Below, in pieces: positions 26,580 through 35,367 of a stretch of DNA of 50,487 bases (positions within the stretch are counted from its first letter, which is position 1; each line of letters starts with the position of its first letter). The stretch spans positions 1 to 50,487 of the forward strand of contig JAHEHN010000010.1 in NCBI GenBank assembly GCA_024644515.1, given 5' to 3'. The position numbers and the translations under genes were made by a program. Below the pieces are notes generated by a model. The model made no database searches. It saw only the letters and a list, made by a program, of their open reading frames with translations, and was not told the DNA's origin. This stretch comes from Gammaproteobacteria bacterium. GTDB lineage: Bacteria > Pseudomonadota > Gammaproteobacteria > Pseudomonadales > Pseudohongiellaceae.

Positions 26580-27997
26580 TCAAAGAAGGGTCCATTCATG
26601 GACTGGTTGTTCAGTTTGCTGAAGCTCATAGTAGCGGTTCACCATAGCCTGCATATCATGGCCATGTTTTGCCACCCAGCCACGTTGCCAGGTGGCACCA
26701 TTTTGCCGACTTTCGGCTCTGCCCTGAATAATGCCGAGCCAGTGTTTGATATTGCTCTCATTGATTCCGAGATCTGCCAGGCCTTCAGAGGCCAACGGGA
26801 TTAATTCCTCAATAATCAGATCGCGGACATTAAGCTTGCGACCCTCAGTCCAGATGACAGAGGCATTGAGCCCGTAGCGGGCACATTCATAAAAGTTGTT
26901 TTTGGCGGCGTCAAAGGCAAGGCAATCAGTTACTTTTACATGGTGCTGACTCATGCCGTGACTAAGGCCATAGTAAAAGGCTGCATTGGCAAAACAGTCA
27001 GTAATGCTGGGGCCTGCCGGAACGACCCTATGCTCGATTCGAAGATGGGGTTTGTTGTGTTTATCAAAGTCGATCAGGGACCGGTTCCAGCGCCAGATAG
27101 TGCCATTGTGGAACTTCAGGTGGGCCAGTTTCTCCGGTGGGGATTCATCTACCAGCGGAAGCAGTGCCGGGTATTTAGCCAGGTTTTCCGCGAAACACTC
27201 CATCAGGGATTGCTGCAGGTAGCCATAGCCAAAACATACCCGACGCTTACCCGGACCGCCAATTTCAACACTTTGTTCAAACAGGGGAATGCGGGTTTCA
27301 TCCCACAGGTCTTTCCCGAACAGGTAGGGCGAGTTGGCGGAAATGGCCACCATTGGCGCCGATGCTATCTGGGTTGCGTTGAAGATATTGACTGATTCCT
27401 CGAGGGGAATCTGAAAATGAATCTGAAATGAGGTGGTCGCCGCTTCCAGCATCACATCATTTTTAAGCGTATCCATTTCATCCTTGCCACTGATATGTAA
27501 ATGCAGTGGCTTGAAATCACGCATTTTCAGGATTTGATGATTCAGGGCTTTATAACGCGACAGGGGGACATGTTGTTCATGTTAAGGTCACTTTCGCGCA
27601 GATGGGGCAGGATGCCGATCATGAGGATTTTTTCATTACGGCTACTGGCCGCTTCAGCGCAATGGCGCCAGCTCTTTAACAGGTCCTGATACATGCGCTC
27701 CAGGGCATCATTGGTGAGGATTGCGGCGTCGCCATTGACCTCAAAATTAAAGGTAGCAAGCTCGGGCACCACATTTTTGTCATTGAGACTGGCTAGAAAA
27801 GCCTCATTATCCGGTGCAGCATGATTGGTATTGTCCAGCAACCAGCCTTCCAGCTCAAAACCTGCCTTGTATCCCTGTTTGGTGAAAAGGGACTGATCAA
27901 AATAGCTTTCCAGCAGCCTGGTTTCTTCGGCTATCTGTTGCTTGAACTTTTCCAGTTCTGCATCGGTAAAGTTGCTGGATTCGATTTCCTGGCCCTT
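26580..27997 (-). pseudogene. GCS2-family glutamate-cysteine ligase-like gene, frameshifted and lacking a start codon
   Basis: Two adjacent frames encode the N- and C-terminal parts of one amide ligase of the GCS2 (glutamate-cysteine ligase-like) family. The upstream part carries AGFELEGW and PELATFNFEVN, and the downstream part carries RRVCFGYGYLQQS and LRIEHRVVPAGPS. The junction is a run of five C on the coding strand (plus-strand G5 at 27563-27567). One more C would join NMSP to LSRYKALNHQILKMRDF and give a continuous protein of about 472 residues. The natural start also looks lost: after a GAGGG ribosome site, the codon before GQEIE (27995-27997) reads AAG instead of ATG. An in-frame stop lies further upstream, so no normal start remains. 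Real decay is likely, though a sequencing error at the C-run cannot be excluded. Confidence 0.82.
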
Positions 27998-28198
27998 ATA
28001 CCCTCTAAAAGTTAGCTATTTTCAAAATTGATCTGTGAACTCTAAAAATTCCTTAAAGCCCATAAGCATTAAAACACAGGATTGTTAGAGGAAAATACCC
28101 GGAAACACTGGAAAAGCGGCGGTAATCTTAGTAGGATTGCGGCCTTCGAAAATCCGGCTGTGTCCTGCCGCCGTATATTCGATGTCAGTTCAAATTAC

Positions 28199-28273
28199 TG
28201 GGGTGTAGCCAAGCGGTAAGGCAACGGACTCTGACTCCGTCATGCGTAGGTTCGAATCCTACCACCCCAGCCA
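28199..28273 (+). tRNA. tRNA-Gln (anticodon CUG)
   Basis: A 75-base cloverleaf. The acceptor stem TGGGGTG pairs with CACCCCA, with discriminator G and an encoded CCA end. The D-loop holds AAGCGGTAAGG. The anticodon stem ACGGA/TCCGT encloses the loop CTCTGAC with anticodon CTG, reading CAG codons. The T-arm GTAGG-TTCGAAT-CCTAC is perfect. It closely resembles gammaproteobacterial glnV-type genes. It stands alone between the broken GCS2 gene and the cytochrome b561 gene. Confidence 0.97.
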
Positions 28274-28337
28274 ATTCTTTCTGTTAATCTATCGGCACGG
28301 CATCCTCTTACTTTTCAATAAATGAAGGATATTTTAT

Positions 28338-28874
28338 ATGCTTGGTAACAGGTTAGATGCTTGGGGACTGCCAATGCGCGTCATGCATGGTATTGGCATG
28401 GGTCTGGTTTTAATTCTGATTATTCACGGCTGGTGGATGACGGAATTTGCGGCCCGGGAAAGCCGCTTCGAGCAATATGCCTGGCATGCCTCATTAGGTT
28501 ATGCCTTGCTGCTTCTCACGGCCCTGCGCATTACCTGGCGTGGACTTTATAAAGCACCCGCCCTCCCTGCAGAATCGCTTAAATGGGAACGTAATCTGGC
28601 CGCTCTGGGCCATATGGCTTTGTATGCGTTCATGCTTTCCTGCGCAATATTGGGGTGGGCCCTGGCCGGCACCTTCAGTCAGCCTCTGGATGCAAAGTTA
28701 TTCGGCTTTATTCCGGTACCGATGATTATGTCCGGTGAGGAAATACATGGATTGCTGGAAGAAAAGCATGCTTTTTTTGCCTGGACGCTGGCAGCGCTGG
28801 TAGTGTCTCATCTTGTTGCAACGGCTTATCACCAGTTTTATAAAAAAGATAAATTGCTGCAGCGTATGTTTTGA
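28338..28874 (+). CDS. Cytochrome b561 (CybB-like)
   Basis: A four-helix inner-membrane dihaem cytochrome of 178 residues. Candidate haem ligands are His17 (RVMHGIG), His50 (YAWHASLGYALL), His144 (EEKHAFFAW) and His158 (VSHLVATAYH), a pattern like E. coli CybB. The second-helix segment LLLLTALRITWRGLYK is typical of the family. Members transfer electrons from ubiquinol to periplasmic acceptors, for example in superoxide oxidation. The start is an ATG after AAGGA. It lies 64 bases after tRNA-Gln and stands alone. Confidence 0.9.
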   Translation: MLGNRLDAWGLPMRVMHGIGMGLVLILIIHGWWMTEFAARESRFEQYAWHASLGYALLLLTALRITWRGLYKAPALPAESLKWERNLAALGHMALYAFMLSCAILGWALAGTFSQPLDAKLFGFIPVPMIMSGEEIHGLLEEKHAFFAWTLAALVVSHLVATAYHQFYKKDKLLQRMF

Positions 28875-28947
28875 AAGCAGGTTTTTTTAGCGGCGACAGG
28901 TATGTTTTTTGGAAAAAGACGTCTTTCCTGGATGTTGTGCTATTGAA

Positions 28948-29360
28948 TCATGGTGCTTCATAAAGTGAGACTAAAAAGTCATGTAGTTCTTTATGCTGTT
29001 TTTTTATCTGCGCTAAATCCTCTTCTTTTCTTATTGCAAATAGTGGCAGCTTTTCCTTGATTTCAATTTCTGTATACAGCTGATAACCCATTGACCAATC
29101 GGGGAAGTTTCGCCTGTTGGATTCATGGTCTTCCAGAATCGCAAACTGGGTATTTCTTTTGTCATTTTGAATATTCAGAATAAGTTGCTCAATTTCCTCA
29201 TCCTCACCTTCGATATATTGAACAAATAGTCCAAAAAAAAGATCAGGATACCAGTTATATTATGTTTGCTATTGTTAGATTGTGCTTCTTTTAACAAGTC
29301 CAGAATGTCGTTATCGGATAAAGGGGTGGTAGCAAGACTGGTATAGATAAGCTGACGCAT
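28948..29360 (-). pseudogene. BLUF-domain blue-light sensor, frameshifted (copy 1)
   Basis: The N-terminal frame starts MRQLIYTSLAT and reads through ITGILIFF before leaving the family. The correct continuation, FVQYIEGEDEEIEQL then RRNFPDWSMGY, lies in another frame and runs to a TGA at 28948-28950. The break is a run of eight T on the coding strand (plus-strand A8 near 29232-29239); nine would restore a protein of about 137 residues. BLUF domains bind FAD and sense blue light; the flavin-contacting Tyr (LIYTS), Asn (HNITG) and Gln (FVQY) are all still encoded. It is paralogous to the next gene, which is also broken. Either a true pseudogene or a homopolymer sequencing error. Confidence 0.78.
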
Positions 29361-29426
29361 AAAGGCCTCATTTTTTTATCTTTTTGATAAGGCTGCTGAC
29401 TATAGATTAAATATTTTTTCTTTCGC

Positions 29427-29839
29427 TTAGTAAGGCGACTTATAAAGTGATGTAAGATAATTATGCATTTTCTTATGTTGGTCTGCGATAAAGCCTAGGT
29501 CTTGCGCTGACTTGATATCAAAAAAGGGATATTCTTCCTTTAGTTCTTCTTCTTCGTATCTCAAAAATCCCATGGACCAATCTGGAAAGTTTCGTTCTGC
29601 TATTTGGCGATCTATCAACACTGTAACTTCTGTATTTCTTTCATCACACCTGATGTTGGAAATCAGTTTTTCTATATCTGCATCTTCACCTTCAATGCGC
29701 TGAATAAATTGATTATTAAAAAAGACCAGCACTCCTGTAATGTGGTTTCTTTTATTGTATATGCGTGATTTTCTTAACAAACCTATAAGATTTTATCATC
29801 CAGGTGGCGGGTAGCAAGGCTGCAATACATGAGCTGACG
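29427..29839 (-). pseudogene. BLUF-domain blue-light sensor, frameshifted (copy 2)
   Basis: The main frame covers most of a BLUF domain (HITGVLVFF, FIQRIEGEDADIEKL, RNFPDWSMGF) and ends KSPY. Its N-terminus is in a different frame: RQLMYCSLATRHLDD, then a stop. The break is a run of four A on the coding strand where five would give DDKNLIGLLRKS. The codon in the start position, before RQLMY, reads TTA, so the start also seems lost. The paralogue at 28948-29360 aligns along its length and lies 66 bases away in tandem. Blue-light sensing is probably lost here unless an internal ATG is used and the frameshift is an artefact. Confidence 0.75.
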
Positions 29840-30043
29840 TAATTTTGGATCTTTTTCTTAAAATTCCTGAGATTGCTGCATGCTTTGAAAAATAATCAAT
29901 TTAATAAAATTAAAAATAGTTTATAAAAGTCTGGCTTGTCAGTTGATGCTGTATTTTTCCTAAGCATTACCCCTATACTATGTACGCAATACAAATAAAT
30001 TATTATATAAAAATACTAATAAGAAAATTAATCAAGGGGATAT

Positions 30044-32146
30044 ATGTTGGTGATCGGAAACTTTCACAAAATACTTGTTTTCATTCTTGCAGGATTATTG
30101 CCAATACTTGTTTTCTCCCAGGTCGGGAATAACTGGACATCCATCTCCAATGAACGCCTGCATTCTCCCGAGCCGGGTGACTGGATGAACTATCGGCGCA
30201 GCTATGATGTTACCGGCTTCAGTCCTCTTGATGATATTAATCGACGTAACGTAGACGATCTGCGCATGGTCTGGAGCTATTCCATGCGTGATGGCAGTCG
30301 CTGGCTGGCGACACCCATTGTGGCCAATGGTCTAATGTATATCGGAGAAGGCACGGGTCGCATCATTGCACTTGATGCCATCACCGGGGAGCTGGAGTGG
30401 AGTCATACCCGAACTTTTCCAGCCGATATAGCGTTGTCCGAGGCCAACCGCCGCTTTCGGGGTGTATCTATTTATGGCGACACCATCTACTGGGGTACGT
30501 CGGACAGTTATCTGGTGGCTTTGGATGCCCGTACCGGTGATCAGCGCTGGGAAGTCAGAACAGCCGATTATAGAAACGGTGAAGGCCATGCCCACCCGCC
30601 ATTGATTGCCAATGGCAAAGTGTTTCTTGGTATGTCCGGCGGTGATTTCGCTGCCCGTGGCAGTCTCAAGGCGCTTGATGCGCAAAGCGGGGAGATACTC
30701 TGGACTTTCTATACCATTCCCGGCCCAGATGACCCGGGTGCTGAAAGTTGGGACTGGGATACCGAGTATCCACCCGCCGGTGCAGCTACCTGGAATACTC
30801 TCAGTTATGATCCTGAACTCAATCTTGTATACGCGCCAACCGGCCAGCCTGCACCCTGGACCACAACACCGGAAGGACATGGCGATGCGCTTTATGCCAA
30901 CAGTGTCATCGCTATTGATGCGGATAGTGGGGAACTGCGCTGGCATTACCAGTTAGTACCCGAGGATAACTGGGACCGCGCCACCTATGAAAGCATGCTG
31001 GTGGATCTTGAGATTGATGGCCGCATGCGCAAAGCCCTGATACAGCACGGCAAGATAGGTTGGGCGGTTGTACTGGATCGTGCCACCGGCGAATTCCTCC
31101 ATGCCTTTCGAACCGCTTACGACAATACCATTACTGGCTGGACAGAAACCGGCAGACCAATTTATAACCCGGATACGGTACCGCAGGCTGAGGATGTGGA
31201 TTCCGGAAAAGTGTTTCAGGTTTGCCCGCATCCCCATGGTGCCCGCAACCTGAATGCCCCCAGCTACAGCGCTGAAACCGGTCTGTATTATCTGGGGGTC
31301 AACAACTCCTGCATGAATGCCATTGTCGTTAAGCCAGTCAGACATAGTCGCTTTGGTTTGACAGGGACCACCTATACACCGTCCCTGGCACCGGGTTACG
31401 ACTATGTCGGGGAGTTTGTCGCTTTCGATCCGCAGACGGGTACCCGGCAATGGGTTTGGCGACCAGAGAGCGGCGCCCCCATGACGGCGTCGGCCTTGTC
31501 CACCGCTGGCGGTCTCGTTTTTGGCGGTACTGCAGACCGGCAATTCTTTGCCTTGAATGACGAGAATGGTCGATTGTTATGGCAAACAAGACTTAATGGG
31601 GATGTTTCCGGTGCACCTGTTTCCTACGAGATTGACGGTAAGCAGTATATCGCCATCACTGCCGGTGGTCTTGCCGCACAAACCGGTACATTGGGCCGGC
31701 TGGTTGATGTTGATGTGACGCAGGGCTCCGGTGTGATCTGGGTGTTTGCCTTGCCTGATCGCACACCATCCCAGGTACCGCGACCGGAAAGAGCCAGTGT
31801 GCAGACCCAATCCGTAGCTGAAGGGGTTTTCAGTTCAGCACAGGTCAACCGGGGAGAAGCGGTATTTGCGCAGCATTGTATTCAATGCCACACAGCAGAA
31901 AATTTTTCCGGACAAAGCCTGCAGGCAAAGTGGGGCAGCTTTACCCTGGGGGATATCTACCGTGATATTTCCATTGCCATGCCACCGGTAAATCCTGGGG
32001 GTCTTGCGCCGGAAGATTACGCGAGTATTGTGGCCTACCTGCTCAGTGAGTCGGGATATCTGCCGGGAGACTCGGACGCACAATTACCGGGAGACAGATT
32101 TCAGTTACAGCGTTTTGTTATTGATGTACCGGGTCTGGTCTATTAA
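30044..32146 (+). CDS. PQQ-dependent quinohaemoprotein dehydrogenase with C-terminal cytochrome c
   Basis: Periplasmic alcohol/aldehyde-type dehydrogenase of 700 residues. A signal peptide (to about residue 25) is followed by an eight-bladed PQQ propeller with repeated GxL.W docking motifs (ITGELEWS, RTGDQRWEV, DSGELRWHY, NGRLLWQT). EDNWDRAT holds the expected catalytic Asp region. The C-terminal haem domain has CIQCH and an AMPP axial methionine. It oxidises a primary alcohol or similar substrate and passes electrons through its own haem to a respiratory partner. The start is an ATG with AAGGGGA upstream. No pqq synthesis genes are in the window. It is convergent with pldA, 22 bases apart. 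Substrate unknown. Confidence 0.92.
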   Translation: MLVIGNFHKILVFILAGLLPILVFSQVGNNWTSISNERLHSPEPGDWMNYRRSYDVTGFSPLDDINRRNVDDLRMVWSYSMRDGSRWLATPIVANGLMYIGEGTGRIIALDAITGELEWSHTRTFPADIALSEANRRFRGVSIYGDTIYWGTSDSYLVALDARTGDQRWEVRTADYRNGEGHAHPPLIANGKVFLGMSGGDFAARGSLKALDAQSGEILWTFYTIPGPDDPGAESWDWDTEYPPAGAATWNTLSYDPELNLVYAPTGQPAPWTTTPEGHGDALYANSVIAIDADSGELRWHYQLVPEDNWDRATYESMLVDLEIDGRMRKALIQHGKIGWAVVLDRATGEFLHAFRTAYDNTITGWTETGRPIYNPDTVPQAEDVDSGKVFQVCPHPHGARNLNAPSYSAETGLYYLGVNNSCMNAIVVKPVRHSRFGLTGTTYTPSLAPGYDYVGEFVAFDPQTGTRQWVWRPESGAPMTASALSTAGGLVFGGTADRQFFALNDENGRLLWQTRLNGDVSGAPVSYEIDGKQYIAITAGGLAAQTGTLGRLVDVDVTQGSGVIWVFALPDRTPSQVPRPERASVQTQSVAEGVFSSAQVNRGEAVFAQHCIQCHTAENFSGQSLQAKWGSFTLGDIYRDISIAMPPVNPGGLAPEDYASIVAYLLSESGYLPGDSDAQLPGDRFQLQRFVIDVPGLVY

Positions 32147-32168
32147 TTCCCACTAATCCCGACTTCAA

Positions 32169-33245
32169 TTAGCGATAGAACTCAAAACCTACGCCCCAGC
32201 TATTGGTATATTTGTAGTAGTTCACCAGGTCACTGTTATAACCACTGCGGGCCCACAAGTAGAATGGCAGACCGGCAAAGTTGGTGGTGAGTTCTATCTG
32301 GGTGGTATTGTTTTGAAATGGCCTGGCATAGCCGGTTTGATGGATCAGTTCCACTTTATCAAAACAAAGCAGGTCATTACATTCGCTGTTCCTGAGATTG
32401 TATTGCATTGACAGAATCAGGCCGTTGTAATTACTGCGAGGTCTGCTTTCATCCCCGTCGCCTTCCCAGTCGTTGTACTCTTCCGGCCGGCCCTGGAATA
32501 AACCATTGTCAAGATAATGGCGATATTCAAGATGGGTTTCAGTGCGTCCATCCAGATCAAACAGTAAAGGGGTATTCCATTGTTTATGCCAGTCAATGGA
32601 CAGATATTCCCAGCCGCGACTGATGCCTTCACGGGCAGAGAGGGCGGGCAGGCCGTCTATGCGTGCATTTTCCAGAGCCTGTTCAAAGACCAGTGAATTG
32701 CTTATACGTTGCCCATTGGACTCATGGCCATAGCCAAAGTCCCAGTAACTGGGATTGGTGCGGTCATGAACACCATCACGCCAGACGCGCATAAAAAGCT
32801 CAGGATTGTAACGTCTGGCAACTACAGGTGCTGAGGGACGAGAGCCAATGTACTGGGAAAAACGTGTAGTAAAGGCAAGGTAAAGGCGCGGAATATTGGT
32901 TTCCTGATCGATATCAAAAATTTTTGCCAGCTGCTCCACCACCGGAGTCAGCACCGGATGTTTGACCGACAGCGTGGCATCCATATAGAACTCACTGTCA
33001 TCCTGGGAATCAGTACGGCCCAGCAGTTTATTAGGCTCATGACTGGTAAGACTATCGATGCCAAAACCAAACAGCGGTTCATATCCCTGGTTGGCCTGGG
33101 GGGCATAGCCGTCGAAGCAGGCCAGACGTGACGCTGTATCTGAAATGGCCGGGCAGGTGGAATAGGCTTCATCATAATCTGCAGCATTGCCCTGCAGGGG
33201 CAGGAGCAGTAAGGAAAAGATAAAAAGATATGGGGTTCTGAGCAT
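32169..33245 (-). CDS. pldA: Outer-membrane phospholipase A (OMPLA)
   Basis: A 358-residue outer-membrane beta-barrel phospholipase. A signal peptide (cleavage near GNAA, residues 19-22) is followed by an N-terminal disulfide-type segment (TCPAISD with SRLACFDGY) and the barrel. The OMPLA active-site motif is present as GHESNG, giving the catalytic His and Ser two residues apart. The catalytic Asn may be in ISNSLV, 12 residues after the Ser. It degrades phospholipids displaced to the outer leaflet, usually as a Ca2+-dependent dimer. The C-terminus ends in an aromatic-rich strand (GVGFEFYR). The start is an ATG. It is convergent with the PQQ dehydrogenase. Confidence 0.92.
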   Translation of the reverse strand: MLRTPYLFIFSLLLLPLQGNAADYDEAYSTCPAISDTASRLACFDGYAPQANQGYEPLFGFGIDSLTSHEPNKLLGRTDSQDDSEFYMDATLSVKHPVLTPVVEQLAKIFDIDQETNIPRLYLAFTTRFSQYIGSRPSAPVVARRYNPELFMRVWRDGVHDRTNPSYWDFGYGHESNGQRISNSLVFEQALENARIDGLPALSAREGISRGWEYLSIDWHKQWNTPLLFDLDGRTETHLEYRHYLDNGLFQGRPEEYNDWEGDGDESRPRSNYNGLILSMQYNLRNSECNDLLCFDKVELIHQTGYARPFQNNTTQIELTTNFAGLPFYLWARSGYNSDLVNYYKYTNSWGVGFEFYR

Positions 33246-33308
33246 AGAAAATTACTCTTGTTCGGAAAATTTCGGGGGCAGTGCTCGGTACTGAATAGTA
33301 AGCTTTTA

Positions 33309-33743
33309 CTAATCCGGGTCCTGCAGGCTGACAGACAGGGTAATTGAGTCGATTAGTTCAAATTCGGCATCACGGTATTTTGGTGGGCCAAAGCGGGGCA
33401 CTACATTGTTGGAAACGGCAACTTTCTCTTTCGGGATGCCAAGAAATCCTGTTTTTAATTCGCCGTTACTGTCCTTATCGTGGATCACCGAAAACGCATA
33501 GGTGCCAGCGGTCAGGTCAGTAATAACAAAGCGGGCGCGACCCTGGTTATCAATTTTCATTGTTCGGGAAAGAATGGGCCGGTCCAGGAAATTATCTTTG
33601 GAATCGAACAGGTCAAAAATCGCCTGGCCTTCATTGGCCTCAGCGCCAGAGACCTCCACAGTGAGGGTTAGTGGCTCCTGCGCAAAGGTGTAAGCGCTGA
33701 CGCAGGTCAGTGTACACAGGGCTAGAAAACTGCTGCTTTTCAT
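33309..33743 (-). CDS. DUF2141 family secreted protein
   Basis: A 144-residue exported protein. The signal peptide probably ends after TFA (residue 21). The mature part is a beta-sandwich-like DUF2141 domain, recognisable by LTVEVSGAEANEGQAIFDLF, the middle DLTAGTYAFSVIHDKDSNGEL and the late GIPKEKVAVSNN. The family is common in Proteobacteria and Bacteroidetes and has no known function. It lies 63 bases upstream of pldA on the same strand and may share its transcript. Confidence 0.85.
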   Translation of the reverse strand: MKSSSFLALCTLTCVSAYTFAQEPLTLTVEVSGAEANEGQAIFDLFDSKDNFLDRPILSRTMKIDNQGRARFVITDLTAGTYAFSVIHDKDSNGELKTGFLGIPKEKVAVSNNVVPRFGPPKYRDAEFELIDSITLSVSLQDPD

Positions 33744-33888
33744 TCTGACGTTTCCCTATTTCATCCAGCTGTAAAACTAACAGATTATGTCATTATCGGT
33801 AATAGCCCCTTTCAGGAATCTGTAAGAAATAACAAATTACGCCTGTTGAATGAATGATGGTTAAGCAGCCAAATATAGTCGCCGTTAG

Positions 33889-34746
33889 TTACAGCCCGGT
33901 AATTTTCGGAATGGAAAAGCGTACTACTTTCTTTTTGCTTCTTGTTATTCCCCACATAATGCGCTCATCCGCGGAGCGGTCCCAGGCAATGCCCTGACCT
34001 TCAATCCAGGGAACATGGACTGTTGCCAGCCATTGTATTGCGCTACCTTGTTGAGGAATCTGCAATACGTAGATTTCAGGGTGATCATGGCCAGTAATAT
34101 AAAGAAATCCGTCTGCACCCCAGGAACCGCCTGAATTACTCATGGGGGTAAAACGTTCATGCAGGGCAGGGGGAAACAGCCAGCGTTGCAGAATAGTAAA
34201 ATCCTGATTCATTTTTACCAACCCGGTGGCTGCTGTAGTGCCATAGGCTTCCTGCTGTCCTGGCAAAATCACATCATAATTGGCAAACGTAGCCCACCAG
34301 TGCCCATGGTGAAAGTCCAGCCATGTCAGCGAGCCTGGTATTGGCTCAAAAGGATGGGATTCCACATGTTCGAGGGTTGTCGCATTCCAGCTTTCAACAG
34401 AGCTTTGCATGGGAGAGCGAGGGTAGTTGGAGTGGGCGGCATAAAGCAATCCATCACGCACAACACCGCTGTCCAGATGTATCAACTGTTTGCTGTTCAT
34501 TGTCGGAGCACCATTCCATTGCAGGATTATCTCGCCAGAGTTTTTATCATGCATGGCGATGCGGGTATTATTAATGGCAAAGAAATGGCTGTTATCAACC
34601 GCCACCCCCTGCCTGGCATCGACAGCGTCGAATTGCTGCAGTAACGTGGCTTCCAGCTGGAGCACTTGTGCCGATGCGGCGCCTGTATTAATCATGCTAT
34701 AAACTATAACTAACAGGTGTAGCCAGTGAGGACGTAAATTTTTCAT
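33889..34746 (-). CDS. Secreted beta-propeller-like protein of unknown function
   Basis: A 285-residue protein with a signal peptide (cleavage near ASA-Q, residue 26). The mature part alternates short beta strands with aspartate/tryptophan-containing turns (RQGVAVDNSHFFAINN, GEIILQWNG, SGGSWGADGFLYITGHD), like one sheet-by-sheet propeller of the NHL/SMP-30 or quinoprotein type. Clear enzyme motifs are lacking. Transcribed on the same strand as the DUF2141 gene but 145 bases ahead of it, and divergent from the ars operon. The function is not known to me. Confidence 0.75.
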   Translation of the reverse strand: MKNLRPHWLHLLVIVYSMINTGAASAQVLQLEATLLQQFDAVDARQGVAVDNSHFFAINNTRIAMHDKNSGEIILQWNGAPTMNSKQLIHLDSGVVRDGLLYAAHSNYPRSPMQSSVESWNATTLEHVESHPFEPIPGSLTWLDFHHGHWWATFANYDVILPGQQEAYGTTAATGLVKMNQDFTILQRWLFPPALHERFTPMSNSGGSWGADGFLYITGHDHPEIYVLQIPQQGSAIQWLATVHVPWIEGQGIAWDRSADERIMWGITRSKKKVVRFSIPKITGL

Positions 34747-34783
34747 GATGTCGCCAGTAAAGCTTTATAATTGAAGCCAGAAT

Positions 34784-34812
34784 TTGACAATTTTATTCTT
34801 CTAACAATGTTC
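34784..34812 (+). promoter_or_regulatory. Possible ars operon promoter
   Basis: A perfect TTGACA (-35) lies at 34784-34789, about 70 bases before arsC. The -10 region 16-17 bases later (near AATGTT) is poor. No inverted repeat of the ArsR type is obvious. Confidence 0.3.
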
Positions 34813-34860
34813 GCTTTCAGGTCAGTACACTCCTGATACAGGAAAGAGTCTACACAGGAA

Positions 34861-35367
34861 ATGAAGCCACTGAAAATTCTCTTTATCTGCACCCATAATC
34901 GTTGCCGCAGTATTCTTGCAGAAGCAGTGGCGAATCATTTTTCTGATGGCTTGATTGAGGGCTTCAGTGCAGGCAGTGCGCCCGCGGGAGAAGTACATCC
35001 CGTGACGCTCTCAACGCTGGCAAGGCACCAGATATCAACTGATGGGCTAAACAGTAAATCCTGGGATGAATTTGACGCTGTGGATGTCGATGTCGTCATC
35101 ACGGTTTGTGACAGTGCGGCGGAAGAAGCATGTCCGCTCTGGCTTGGCAGTGCAGAAAAAGTACATTGGGGATTGCCTGATCCCAGTGTTGGGGCAGTGG
35201 CAGGCAGTCAGGAGAATGAAGAAGCTTTTGATCGTACTGTTGAACTGCTGAGTAATCGTATAAAAAAAATAAAAGTATGTTTAATGCAAAATACAGACAA
35301 GACGACAGTGGTGGCTATTTTGAAAAATATCGCTGAGAAAAAACCGGAGCAGGACGAAACAATATGA
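34861..35367 (+). CDS. arsC: Arsenate reductase, low-molecular-weight phosphatase type
   Basis: A 168-residue arsenate reductase of the thioredoxin-linked LMW-PTPase class. The P-loop is CTHNRCRS with the nucleophile Cys11 and a further cysteine (Cys15) in the loop. The second redox segment is [15 protein letters not shown] with two cysteines, and the general-acid Asp is in GLPDPS. It reduces As(V) to As(III) for export by the adjacent Acr3. The core ends near residue 140. About 28 extra residues (including a Lys/Glu-rich end) reach the overlap with acr3 (ATGA, 4 bases), so translation is coupled. The start is an ATG after AGGAA. No arsR regulator is in the window. Confidence 0.9.
   Translation: MKPLKILFICTHNRCRSILAEAVANHFSDGLIEGFSAGSAPAGEVHPVTLSTLARHQISTDGLNSKSWDEFDAVDVDVVITVCDSAAEEACPLWLGSAEKVHWGLPDPSVGAVAGSQENEEAFDRTVELLSNRIKKIKVCLMQNTDKTTVVAILKNIAEKKPEQDETI

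Noticed and set aside
28114-28172. Long-range GCGGCGG / GCCGCCG pairing upstream of tRNA-Gln as a structured RNA or riboswitch
   Set aside because: The two arms are about 50 bases apart with little supporting internal pairing, and no gene follows that it would control apart from the tRNA.
30953-31543. 196-residue minus-strand frame within the PQQ dehydrogenase gene
   Set aside because: Antisense to PQQ propeller motifs; no independent start or family resemblance.
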